Source: Spirochaetales bacterium (lineage in GTDB: Bacteria > Spirochaetota > Spirochaetia > SZUA-6 > DRHE01). Taken from it: DNA of 14,657 bases. This document shows, one piece after another, positions 1 to 7,058 of this stretch. The stretch spans positions 1-14,657 of the forward strand of contig JAGLQP010000012.1 in the NCBI GenBank assembly GCA_023136785.1, written 5' to 3'. Made by a program: the position numbers and the translations under genes. The notes below the pieces were generated by a model. It saw only the letters and a program-made list of their open reading frames with translations. It was not told the origin of the DNA and did no database searches. Each line of letters opens with the position of its first letter. Position 1 is the first letter of the stretch.

Positions 1-7
1 CCGGCAT
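1..7 (-). CDS. fliH: Start of probable fliH (flagellar export apparatus regulator), cut by window edge
   Basis: An ATG lies at 7..5 on the minus strand, 15 nt after the fliG stop, with a good ribosome binding site (GGGAGG, 5 nt spacer) in between. Only two codons and one base fall inside the window, so the protein cannot be identified from sequence. The name is inferred from context: in spirochaetes and Firmicutes fliG is followed by fliH, whose product regulates the FliI export ATPase. The start site itself is moderately well supported; the identity is a guess from gene order. Confidence 0.45.
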
Positions 8-22
8 TTCGGCCTCCCTGCC

Positions 23-1102
23 TCAAACTACCAGTTCGTCCTCGCCGGCCCGGGCGACCACGATTTCCCCCTGCTCTTCGAGCTTACGGATGATTGAAAC
101 GATCCGCTGCTGAGCTTCCTCCACATCCTTAAGACGAATCGGTCCCATGTAGTCCATATCCTCTTTCAGGAGGGTTGCTGCTCTCTTACTCATATTGCGG
201 AAGATCTTGTCCTGCACCTCCGAATCAACAGCCTTCAGGGCCTTGGCCAACTCAGTGGTATCTACTTCACGGAGAACCTTCTGGATCGCCCGGTCGTCAA
301 GAAGCACAATGTCCTCGAACACGAACATCCGCTTCTTGATGTCTTCGGCCAACTCCGGATCATCCTCTTCGAGCCGTTCGATGATCCCCTTTTCCGTTGA
401 GCGATCTACCAGGTTGAGAATCTCAACGATGCTCTCCACACCGCCGGCGGCGGTGTAATCTTCCGAGGACAGCGTAGAGAGTTTCTTCTCCAGCACCCGC
501 TCAACCTCCCGCAGAATCTCCGGAGAGGTTCTGTCCATGGTGGCAATCCTCCTGGCTACATCGGACTGGACCTCGCTGGGAAGGGCGCCGAGGATGACCG
601 AAGCTTTATTGGGCTCCAGATAGGCCAGAATCAGGGCAATGGTCTGGGGGTGCTCCTGCTGGATGAAGTTGAGCAGATGAGCCGGATCGGTTCTACGGAT
701 GAAGTCGAAGGGACGTACCTGCAGAGAGCTGGTCAGGCGGTTGATGATATCTACGGCTTTCTGGCTGCCTACCGACTTCTCCAACAGCTCCCGGGCGTAT
801 TCGATGCCGCCCGTGGAAATGAAGTCCTGAGCCATCATCAACTCCTGGAACTCCATCAGGACCTGATCCCGATCCCCCGGATTTATCGATTCGTTGCGGG
901 CGATTTCGAAGGTAAGCTGCTCGATCTCGTCATCCCGCAGATGCTTGAAGATATCCGAGGCGATCTCGTGCCCCAGACTGATGATGAATATAGCTGCCTT
1001 CTGGCGGCCCGTCAGCTGCTTCTTCGGTCCGGTGTGGGCTCTTGTCTTCTTACCCGGCGGCGGTGGCGCCTGGGCGGTAGCGCTTGCTTCCTTCTTTGCC
1101 AT
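23..1102 (-). CDS. fliG: Flagellar motor switch protein FliG
   Basis: This encodes a 359-residue FliG, the rotor protein that links the FliF MS ring to the FliM/FliN switch and takes torque from the MotA stator. Residues about 29-110 form the FliF-binding N-terminal domain. The middle domain carries the EHPQ motif at 150-153, and the C-terminal domain has MFVF at 259-262 followed by the charged torque helix around 269-289 (DDRAIQKVLREVD). Residues 1-28 are a Lys/Ala/Pro-rich leader with a PPPP run, ahead of the usual family start. The ATG follows the fliF stop by 3 nt, and its ribosome binding site (GGAGGAG) overlaps the last fliF codons, so the two are probably translationally coupled. Many spirochaetes carry two fliG paralogues. 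Position in the flgB-fliI operon and the full torque helix suggest this is the copy used in the motor. Confidence 0.96.
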   Translation of the reverse strand: MAKKEASATAQAPPPPGKKTRAHTGPKKQLTGRQKAAIFIISLGHEIASDIFKHLRDDEIEQLTFEIARNESINPGDRDQVLMEFQELMMAQDFISTGGIEYARELLEKSVGSQKAVDIINRLTSSLQVRPFDFIRRTDPAHLLNFIQQEHPQTIALILAYLEPNKASVILGALPSEVQSDVARRIATMDRTSPEILREVERVLEKKLSTLSSEDYTAAGGVESIVEILNLVDRSTEKGIIERLEEDDPELAEDIKKRMFVFEDIVLLDDRAIQKVLREVDTTELAKALKAVDSEVQDKIFRNMSKRAATLLKEDMDYMGPIRLKDVEEAQQRIVSIIRKLEEQGEIVVARAGEDELVV

Positions 1103-1105
1103 CTC

Positions 1106-2815
1106 CTACTCCTCCAACAGCCAGGTTCGGATCAGCTGGGCCACATCCTCGGGATGCTCCCGAGCCATATTGATTGCATTTTCCTGCATCTCCATCCGAG
1201 CTCGTTCCTCGACCGAGAGCTCGACCTCCGCACCTTCCTCTTCAGCGCTGCGCAAGGCGGCCTCCCGCATGGCCTGGTGCTGTCGAGCCAGCTCTTCTTC
1301 CCGCAGCCGCCTTCTGCGCTCCAGCTCTTTGGCGATCAAACGGTACAGGATGGCGGCAAAAATAATCGCCCCGATGCCAATGATGACCGAGATGATCGTG
1401 GTGCGCAGCTGCCGCTGAAGGCGGAACTCTTCATCTTCGGCTGCGAATTGAACGCTCCTGTCGAAAGAAATGTGCTCTACGGTGACTGAATCCCCTCGAT
1501 CGCGGTCGTAGCCGATGGAATCCTTGATCAGAGCTTCCGCTTTGCTCAAATCTTCGTCGCTGACCGGCGTATACTCCCGCTTGATGCTGCCATCGGGGTT
1601 CAACTCCAGCTGACCATTTTCATTGTATACCCTGAGCCATGCCCCATCAATAGCCACCCCCGTAGTGATTCTGTCGATGCTCCACGGGCTCTTCTCTTCG
1701 TAGGTGCTCTTCTTGTTGACCACTTCGTTCTGGATCAGGGTGGACTGATCGTACTTTCCCACCAGATTGGAGAGATCTTTGTAGGCCGGGGGAGTTTGCC
1801 CCTCCTGGCCCGGAGGACCCTCCGGATTGAATCCCGTGCCCTCGAAGTGCTCCTCCGTTACCTCCTTGGACAGGGTTATGGAGGGCGTCACCTCGGTTTC
1901 GTCGAAGGGGGTGCGGGGGTTGTCTTTCTTCATGGTCACGGGGAAGTGCTCCTCCGTGCTCACCGTCCGTTTGCTCATGTCCAGGTCGATATCCAGCTTG
2001 ACGATCTCCACCCTGTCGAAGCTGAAGATCACCCGCAGCGACTTGAGGATCTCCGCCTTGTACTGCTGTTCCAGCTCCTTCTTCGTTCTGATCTCTCGAC
2101 GGGCGATCTCGATTCTGTCTACGTCTTCCAGACCGACGAAATCGTTGAGCCGAAGGCCGTTCTGATCCGTGATCACGATATTCTCATCCTGAAGACCGGC
2201 TACGGCGAACTTTATAATGCCAACGATCCCTTCAATTTTCTTGCGATTTTCCATGATATCCGAGCCCGGTTTGGGGGTGATAATTACAGAGGCGGTCACC
2301 GGGTTCTGGTCCTCTTCGAAGAGCTCATGTCTAGGCACCACCAGGGTCACACTGGCCGCATCCACGTCATCCAGAGCGAGGATGTGCTGTTCAAGATTTC
2401 TCGTAATTGCCCGTTGCAGATTCACATCCCGTTCGAAGTCTGTAAGAGTCCAGCGTTCCACGTCGAAGATCGCCCAGGGATCCGTCTTCGGAGGGATAAG
2501 ATCCTCTCGGATTAAAATCGCGCGGATCCTGCGGGCCGTGGGCGCGTCCTCCACATAAATCATGTTCTCCGGGCTCACCTTGTAGGTGACTCCCTCCTCG
2601 TCGAGAACCGTTACGATGCGAGCCAGATTGTTTTCGTCTGTGATCTTCGCCCCGATCAGCGTCACCATGGTCGGTGCGGAGCTAAACACCACAATCAGGA
2701 TGACAGCCAGAACAGCCACACCGACTATAGACAACAGGATGATCTTCTGAGTAAGGCTCCACTTACCCCAGAGAGTTTTTATCTGGTTCAGAAGTTGTCT
2801 TAACCACTCGTTCAT
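1106..2815 (-). CDS. fliF: Flagellar MS-ring protein FliF
   Basis: FliF (569 aa) builds the MS ring in the inner membrane, the base on which rod, export gate and switch assemble. A first membrane helix lies at about residues 25-45 and a second at about 473-493, with the large periplasmic ring-building region between them. After the second helix comes an Arg/Glu-rich cytoplasmic stretch. The protein ends with an amphipathic segment at 551-569 (AREHPEDVAQLIRTWLLEE) that fits the FliG-binding tail. The open frame extends upstream to a TTG at 2842. I prefer the ATG at 2815 because a strong GGGAGGGGAGA element abuts it and the product then begins MNEWL, a normal length for the family. It lies 52 nt after fliE and 3 nt before fliG. 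Confidence 0.96.
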   Translation of the reverse strand: MNEWLRQLLNQIKTLWGKWSLTQKIILLSIVGVAVLAVILIVVFSSAPTMVTLIGAKITDENNLARIVTVLDEEGVTYKVSPENMIYVEDAPTARRIRAILIREDLIPPKTDPWAIFDVERWTLTDFERDVNLQRAITRNLEQHILALDDVDAASVTLVVPRHELFEEDQNPVTASVIITPKPGSDIMENRKKIEGIVGIIKFAVAGLQDENIVITDQNGLRLNDFVGLEDVDRIEIARREIRTKKELEQQYKAEILKSLRVIFSFDRVEIVKLDIDLDMSKRTVSTEEHFPVTMKKDNPRTPFDETEVTPSITLSKEVTEEHFEGTGFNPEGPPGQEGQTPPAYKDLSNLVGKYDQSTLIQNEVVNKKSTYEEKSPWSIDRITTGVAIDGAWLRVYNENGQLELNPDGSIKREYTPVSDEDLSKAEALIKDSIGYDRDRGDSVTVEHISFDRSVQFAAEDEEFRLQRQLRTTIISVIIGIGAIIFAAILYRLIAKELERRRRLREEELARQHQAMREAALRSAEEEGAEVELSVEERARMEMQENAINMAREHPEDVAQLIRTWLLEE

Positions 2816-2826
2816 TCTCCCCTCCC
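2816..2826 (-). promoter_or_regulatory. Ribosome binding site of fliF
   Basis: GGGAGGGGAGA directly precedes the ATG at 2815 and decides that start over the in-frame TTG at 2842. Almost the same leader (ATGGGAGGGGA) precedes ftsZ at 13054. Confidence 0.8.
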
Positions 2827-2867
2827 ATATATGAACGTACAACTGCTACTAGGTCAGATGCACAATA

Positions 2868-3206
2868 TCATCGTGTGTTGATGATCTCCTGATACGCCCG
2901 AATCGCCCTGTCCATGATCGCTTTGGTCATCGACAATGCCAGATTGGCCTCGGCAATGGCCACGGTGAGATCGTGAATGTCCACAGAATTCGGATCCGTC
3001 AACATCGCCTCGGTAAGGTCCATGGTTGTATGCTGCATATCGTTGACGTTGTTCAAAGCATCAAAAAACAGCTTCCCAAACCCCGCCTCGGGGCTGGTAC
3101 CTGACGGGGGCTTCACCGCCGCGTGAGAACTGGAAATGTGCCGGGGATCACTCGTCTGAAGCTCGAGCACATGTCCCTTGGCCGACAAAGGTGAAAGTAG
3201 ATCCAT
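2868..3206 (-). CDS. fliE: Flagellar hook-basal body protein FliE
   Basis: FliE (112 aa) is the small adaptor joining the MS ring and export gate to the proximal rod. Residues 1-40 are variable and Ser/Pro-rich. From about residue 43 the family core follows, with the helical segments FFDALNNVNDMQ and DIHDLTVAIAEANLALSM and the closing RAIRAYQEIINTR typical of FliE. Its ATG lies 3 nt after the flgC stop, and its GGGAGG ribosome binding site sits inside the last flgC codons. Position between flgC and fliF is the standard order. No signal peptide is seen, as expected for a substrate of the flagellar export system. Confidence 0.95.
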   Translation of the reverse strand: MDLLSPLSAKGHVLELQTSDPRHISSSHAAVKPPSGTSPEAGFGKLFFDALNNVNDMQHTTMDLTEAMLTDPNSVDIHDLTVAIAEANLALSMTKAIMDRAIRAYQEIINTR

Positions 3207-3209
3207 GGA

Positions 3210-3668
3210 TTACCTCCCGATCTCCAGAGCCTTCAAGAACATGCTCTTGCTTCCGTTCATGATTGCCACATTGGCTTCGTAGGCCCGTGAGGCCGAGATC
3301 ATATCGACCATCTCATTTACCACGTTTACGTTTGGGTATTCCACATAGCCCTTGCGCGGTCCCGATTGGATGGCATCGGGATGGGTCGGATCGTACACCA
3401 ATCTCACTTCGGCGTCGTAATCCTTCTCTATGTTGATCACCCGAACTCCTCTGCCGACCTGTTCTTTGAGATAACTGGGCAGAAAGGGACTGCGCCAGTA
3501 AACTTGAGAAACCCTGGGTCGAAAGATGACCCGGCTGCGGCGAAAGGGTCCACCCTCGGTCGTACGGGTGGTGTTCACATTGGCGATATTGTTGGCAATC
3601 ACGTCCAGGCGTGTGCGCTGCGCCGTCAGCCCCGTAGCCGCCGTGTTAATCGTTGTAAATAGGCCCAT
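3210..3668 (-). CDS. flgC: Flagellar proximal rod protein FlgC
   Basis: FlgC (152 aa) is a proximal rod subunit exported through the flagellar type III system. The N-terminal rod motif is clear (LDVIANNIANVNT, about residues 21-33). The C-terminal coiled segment, about 113-152, has NEMVDMISASRAYEANV, the other half of the helical bundle shared by rod, hook and filament proteins. Length is normal. The ATG has a good AGGAG site with a 6 nt spacer, 27 nt after flgB. In a spirochaete this rod would serve periplasmic flagella; that follows from the lineage call, not from this gene. Confidence 0.96.
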   Translation of the reverse strand: MGLFTTINTAATGLTAQRTRLDVIANNIANVNTTRTTEGGPFRRSRVIFRPRVSQVYWRSPFLPSYLKEQVGRGVRVINIEKDYDAEVRLVYDPTHPDAIQSGPRKGYVEYPNVNVVNEMVDMISASRAYEANVAIMNGSKSMFLKALEIGR

Positions 3669-3695
3669 CTATTTCTCCTGCTGCAGCTCCAGAGT

Positions 3696-4112
3696 CTAGC
3701 GAAGCACCAGGTTCACCCGGGTAAATTCGCTTGAGATTGCCTGCGCCATGGTTTGATAGAGCAGCTGGTTCTTCAGAGCCAGCATACCCTCCTCCTCTAT
3801 GTCCACGTTGTTGCCGTTGTTCTTTGCCGTGGTTAAATAGTCCAACACCAGCCGCGGCCGAACGGTTCTGTAGTCGATCGGTTGATGAAATGGGATATGC
3901 CGACTGTCGGTGATGAACTGCCGCGGGGGCCGTACCTTTTCCGAGTCCAATGCCCGCTTTAATGCGGACTCGAAGTTCACAACCGTTCGCTTGAAGTTTG
4001 GAGTTTCCGCATTGGCCATGTTGTTGGCGATTACGTTTCGCCGCAAGACGGAAATATCCATACCCCGCTTAAGCAGATCAATTGTTCTTGTAAAACGTCC
4101 TTGAAACATCAT
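3696..4112 (-). CDS. flgB: Flagellar proximal rod protein FlgB
   Basis: FlgB (138 aa) is a proximal rod subunit and the first flagellar gene of this run. The rod signature RRNVIANNMANAETPNFKR spans about residues 24-42, and the C-terminal half carries the matching helical region (LALKNQLLYQTMAQAISSEF). Two adjacent ATGs (4112 and 4109) are both possible starts. Neither has a strong Shine-Dalgarno sequence, only AAGAG close by and AAGG further upstream, so the exact start is uncertain by one codon. The gene lies 32 nt after the hslU stop, the only junction between the protease genes and the flagellar block. Confidence 0.95.
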   Translation of the reverse strand: MMFQGRFTRTIDLLKRGMDISVLRRNVIANNMANAETPNFKRTVVNFESALKRALDSEKVRPPRQFITDSRHIPFHQPIDYRTVRPRLVLDYLTTAKNNGNNVDIEEEGMLALKNQLLYQTMAQAISSEFTRVNLVLR

Positions 4113-4144
4113 ACTCTTAGTTTCGGCCTTATCACCGCCCTTGA

Positions 4145-5521
4145 TTAGAGGATGAAGCGGCTCAAATCCTGATCTTCCACGATATCCTTTAACCTGTCGT
4201 CCACATATTTCTCGGTAATGTTCACAGTCTGTCCCTCGATGTCGGTGGCGTTGAAGGAAACCTCTTCCAGGAGGGACTCCATAATGGTATGAAGCCTTCG
4301 GGCCCCGATGTTCTCCGTCCGGGAATTGACCTCATTGGCGATTTCAGCTATGCGGCGGATCGCCTGGTCATCGAAGACCAACTCCACTCCTTCAGTGCGC
4401 AGCAGCTCTTCGTACTGTTTGATCAGGGCATTGCGGGGCTGGGTTAGAATTTTCACAAAATCTTCGCTGGTCAGGGCCTGGAGCTCTACCCGCAGGGGGA
4501 AACGGCCCTGGAGCTCCGGAATCAGGTCCGAAGGTTTGCTCATATGGAAAGCTCCTGCGGCGATGAAGAGGATATGGGAGGTGTCTACAATACCGTAGCG
4601 GGTGTGCACCTTGGATCCTTCCACGATGGGCAGGATGTCCCGCTGCACCCCCTCCCGGGACACATCGACTCCACTCACGTTCTGCCTGGAGGCGATCTTG
4701 TCCATCTCGTCAATGAACACGATCCCCATCTGCTCGACCCTATTGACGGCCTGTTCGGTGACCCGTTCCATGTCGATCAGTTTGTCCATTTCTTCGGCCA
4801 ACAGAATATCCCGAGCCCTGGCCACTGTGGTCTTCTTCCGCTTTTTCCGGCCCCCGAATATGTTTCCCAGGTTGCCGATATTCACGTCCATCTCCTCCAG
4901 GCCGGTACCTGAAAAGATTTCAATCGCGGGAAACTGGCTGCTGGTGACGTTTACCTCGACGGTCTTGTCTTCTAATTCGCCGCTGCGCAGCTTCTCTCTG
5001 AACTTCTCCCGCGTGCTGGAGACTGGGGCGGGCTGCTCCGGTCCCGGCTGCACCTGCGGTATAGCGCCCCGAGCTGCTGCCGGCGCTTTGCCCACCCCCG
5101 GCAGCAACAGATCGAGCAGAGTCTCCTCCGCCCTTCTCTGGGCTTCCTCCCGCACCTGCTCCTGCAGCTCCGTCTTGACCATGGAAACAGCCCCGGAAAC
5201 CAGGTCCCTGATCATGGACTCCACATCCCGACCTACGTAGCCCACCTCGGTGTACTTGGTGGCTTCCACCTTCACAAAGGGAGCTTTGCAGAGACGACTG
5301 AGCCGGCGGGCGATCTCGGTTTTTCCAACACCTGTAGGCCCGATCATGATGATGTTCTTCGGCGCCACTTCATCCCGCATCTCTTCGGAAAGCCTCTGTC
5401 GGCGGGTTCGATTGCGCAGAGCGATGGCCACCGCTTTTTTTGCCTTGTTCTGTCCTACGATGTATTTATCCAGCTGTTCTACAATCTGTTTCGGTGTAAG
5501 CGAATCGAGATCCATCTTCAT
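4145..5521 (-). CDS. hslU: HslU (ClpY), AAA+ unfoldase of the HslUV protease
   Basis: HslU (458 aa from the chosen start) is the hexameric ATPase that unfolds substrates and feeds them to HslV. Visible motifs are Walker A GPTGVGKT at 61-68, pore loop GYVG at 94-97, Walker B IVFIDE at 267-272, the GRFP region at 339-342 and sensor-2 GARR at 406-409. The C-terminus LSRFIL is the peptide that docks into HslV. The intermediate domain (about 110-235) contains a Pro/Ala-rich stretch at 143-168. The ATG at 5521 overlaps the hslV stop as ATGA and has GAGG 7 nt upstream. An in-frame start at 5563 would lie deep in hslV, and the ATG at 5515 would be too far from the binding site. HslU makes a stoichiometric complex with HslV, so the coupled overlap makes sense. 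Confidence 0.97.
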   Translation of the reverse strand: MKMDLDSLTPKQIVEQLDKYIVGQNKAKKAVAIALRNRTRRQRLSEEMRDEVAPKNIIMIGPTGVGKTEIARRLSRLCKAPFVKVEATKYTEVGYVGRDVESMIRDLVSGAVSMVKTELQEQVREEAQRRAEETLLDLLLPGVGKAPAAARGAIPQVQPGPEQPAPVSSTREKFREKLRSGELEDKTVEVNVTSSQFPAIEIFSGTGLEEMDVNIGNLGNIFGGRKKRKKTTVARARDILLAEEMDKLIDMERVTEQAVNRVEQMGIVFIDEMDKIASRQNVSGVDVSREGVQRDILPIVEGSKVHTRYGIVDTSHILFIAAGAFHMSKPSDLIPELQGRFPLRVELQALTSEDFVKILTQPRNALIKQYEELLRTEGVELVFDDQAIRRIAEIANEVNSRTENIGARRLHTIMESLLEEVSFNATDIEGQTVNITEKYVDDRLKDIVEDQDLSRFIL

Positions 5522-6054
5522 TCCAATTCCTCGACAATGATTTCTGAGTTCGTGTAGATACAAATTTCGGAGGCGATCCGGAGAGATCGCTCCACCACTT
5601 CGCGTGCGGAGAAACTCGCTCCTTCGAGGAAAGCCCTGGCCGCGGCGTAGGCAAAACTGCCGCCCGAACCGATGGCGATTACATCCTCTTCCGGATCGAC
5701 CACATCTCCGGTCCCGGAGATGAGCAGCATATGCTGCCGGTCTGCAACCAGAAGCATCGCCTCCAGACGCCGCAGTACTCTGTCGGTGCGCCAGTCTTTG
5801 GCCAGCTCCACCGCGGCCCGACGCAGGTCGCCGCCGTACTCCTTTATCTTTGCCTCAAAGCGTTCGAAGAGTGTGAAAGCATCTGCGGTGGCTCCGGCAA
5901 AACCAACCAGGATCTTGTCGTCGTAGATCTTACGGATTTTGCGAGCCTTGGCCTTCATGATCGTGTTGCCGATGGTCACCTGTCCGTCCCCGCCCATTAC
6001 CAATTTTCCATCTTTTCGAACGGACATGATCGTGGTCGCGTGTATTTTCTCCAC
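5518..6054 (-). CDS. hslV: HslV (ClpQ), proteasome-like peptidase subunit
   Basis: HslV (178 aa) is the N-terminal nucleophile peptidase of the HslUV complex. The first residues are MEKIHA followed by TTIMSV. By family logic the first six are removed to expose Thr7 as the catalytic N-terminus. Asp23 and Lys39 then fall at mature positions 17 and 33, the expected catalytic partners. GGDGQ, the [14 protein letters not shown] segment and [13 protein letters not shown] are characteristic. The start is a GTG sharing its first base with the xerC TAG stop. An AAGGAG site 8 nt upstream supports it. The HATTI processing site resembles the Bacillus and Thermotoga type more than E. coli, where the catalytic Thr directly follows Met. 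Confidence 0.97.
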   Translation of the reverse strand: MEKIHATTIMSVRKDGKLVMGGDGQVTIGNTIMKAKARKIRKIYDDKILVGFAGATADAFTLFERFEAKIKEYGGDLRRAAVELAKDWRTDRVLRRLEAMLLVADRQHMLLISGTGDVVDPEEDVIAIGSGGSFAYAAARAFLEGASFSAREVVERSLRIASEICIYTNSEIIVEELE

Positions 6055-7058
6055 TATCTCATCTCCTTCTGCATGTGGCTCGCTCCATCACCAGCCTTGG
6101 GCAGCCTATCCCGGGGCCTGTCCCCGCACTTTGAAGCGCGGCCATGATTCTGTGCCGGAGCAGGGTCCTGCTTACCTTTCACCCGGGCATGGGGATGGGC
6201 AGATCTATACACCCTTCGGAGTCGTTCCATATCCAGATGTGTATACACCTGTGTCGTGGACAGGCTGGCATGACCTAGAAGCTCCTGCACAATCCGTATA
6301 TCCGCCCCACCTTTTAGAATATGGGTGGCGAAACTGTGTCTGAAGGTGTGGGGTGAAGCGGGTTTGATCAGTCCGGAACGTGAGAGGAACCGATCAACGG
6401 TCAGTTGGATGCCCCGCACCGAGAGTCTGTTCCCCCGCCGGTTGATAAGCAGTGCCTTCTGTCCGTCAGCCTTGCTCAACCCTTTAGCTTTGAGCAGGTT
6501 CAGATACTCCCGCAGGCGTTGAAGAGCCCTGCCGCCGATGAATACGAGACGCTCCTTGCCTCCCTTCCCCAAAACCCGAAGGGCGGCCTCTTTCAGATCG
6601 AGATCTGTCAGGTCGATGGAAGCCAGCTCCGAGACCCGACACCCCGTTGAATAGAGCAACTCCACGATGAGCAGGTCTCGCAGCTGCCAGAAGTCCTCCG
6701 GTTCACCTTCAAAGAGCTGCTCGATCTCCTCCTCAAACAAAAACGTTGGCAGCTTGCCTGCGGCCTTAAGGGACTTGACCGAAGAGAAGGGATTGCCCGC
6801 TTGGCCTCCAACTCTGTCATGGAAACGATAGTAGCTCCGCACAGCGGAGAGCACACGATTAATGGAGCGGGAGGATAGCCCCCGTCTGGAGAGAAAACCG
6901 ACGAAGGCTCGGGCCTTGCCCGCATCGATGCTCTCCGGCTGCCAATTCTGGCTCTCGAGAAAGGTGAAGTACAGCTCCAGGTCCCGGCGATAGGCCCGCA
7001 GAGTGTTTACCGAGAGGTGGCGCACATGCCCTAGATACTGGAGGTACTGCTCAAGCAC
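6054..7058 (-). CDS. xerC: Tyrosine recombinase XerC
   Basis: XerC (334 aa) is one of the two site-specific recombinases that resolve chromosome dimers at dif. The N-terminal core-binding domain is about residues 1-90. All catalytic residues are seen: Arg141, Lys165, His237, Arg240, His263 and Tyr272. The sequence after the tyrosine ([20 protein letters not shown]) matches XerC rather than XerD. The open frame runs upstream to 7196, but those residues only read topA in another frame. The GTG at 7058 has GGAGG 6 nt upstream and overlaps the topA stop by 8 nt (GTGCTTGA). After residue 296 comes an extra tail of about 38 residues, rich in Pro, Arg, Gly and Asp, coded by a palindrome-rich stretch. 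It does not look like normal XerC and may be a translated repeat or former spacer. Confidence 0.93.
   Translation of the reverse strand: MLEQYLQYLGHVRHLSVNTLRAYRRDLELYFTFLESQNWQPESIDAGKARAFVGFLSRRGLSSRSINRVLSAVRSYYRFHDRVGGQAGNPFSSVKSLKAAGKLPTFLFEEEIEQLFEGEPEDFWQLRDLLIVELLYSTGCRVSELASIDLTDLDLKEAALRVLGKGGKERLVFIGGRALQRLREYLNLLKAKGLSKADGQKALLINRRGNRLSVRGIQLTVDRFLSRSGLIKPASPHTFRHSFATHILKGGADIRIVQELLGHASLSTTQVYTHLDMERLRRVYRSAHPHARVKGKQDPAPAQNHGRASKCGDRPRDRLPKAGDGASHMQKEMR
6063..6068 (-). promoter_or_regulatory. Ribosome binding site of hslV
   Basis: AAGGAG lies 8 nt upstream of the GTG at 6054, inside the last codons of xerC. It supports the non-ATG start that places the catalytic Thr at residue 7. 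Confidence 0.75.
6112..6172. repeat. Palindrome-rich REP-like stretch inside the 3' end of xerC
   Basis: Three short inverted repeats are packed here: CGGGG/CCCCG with a 5 nt loop at 6112-6126; CCGCAC/GCGCGG (one G-T wobble) with a 6 nt loop at 6124-6141; and AGCAGG/CCTGCT with a 2 nt spacer at 6159-6172. The first two overlap and could only form alternately. Read on the minus strand the stretch includes AAAGTGCGGGGACAGGCCCC, which resembles short repeats tied to REP-associated HUH transposases in many genomes. That resemblance is from memory. Only one copy is seen here, so calling it a repeat family is inference. It coincides with the non-conserved XerC tail. Confidence 0.4.

Noticed and set aside
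2816..2867. Possible promoter or terminator in the fliE-fliF gap
   Set aside because: TTGTGC and TTGTAC are present, but no -10 element lies at a proper distance. There is no GC-rich hairpin with a T-run.
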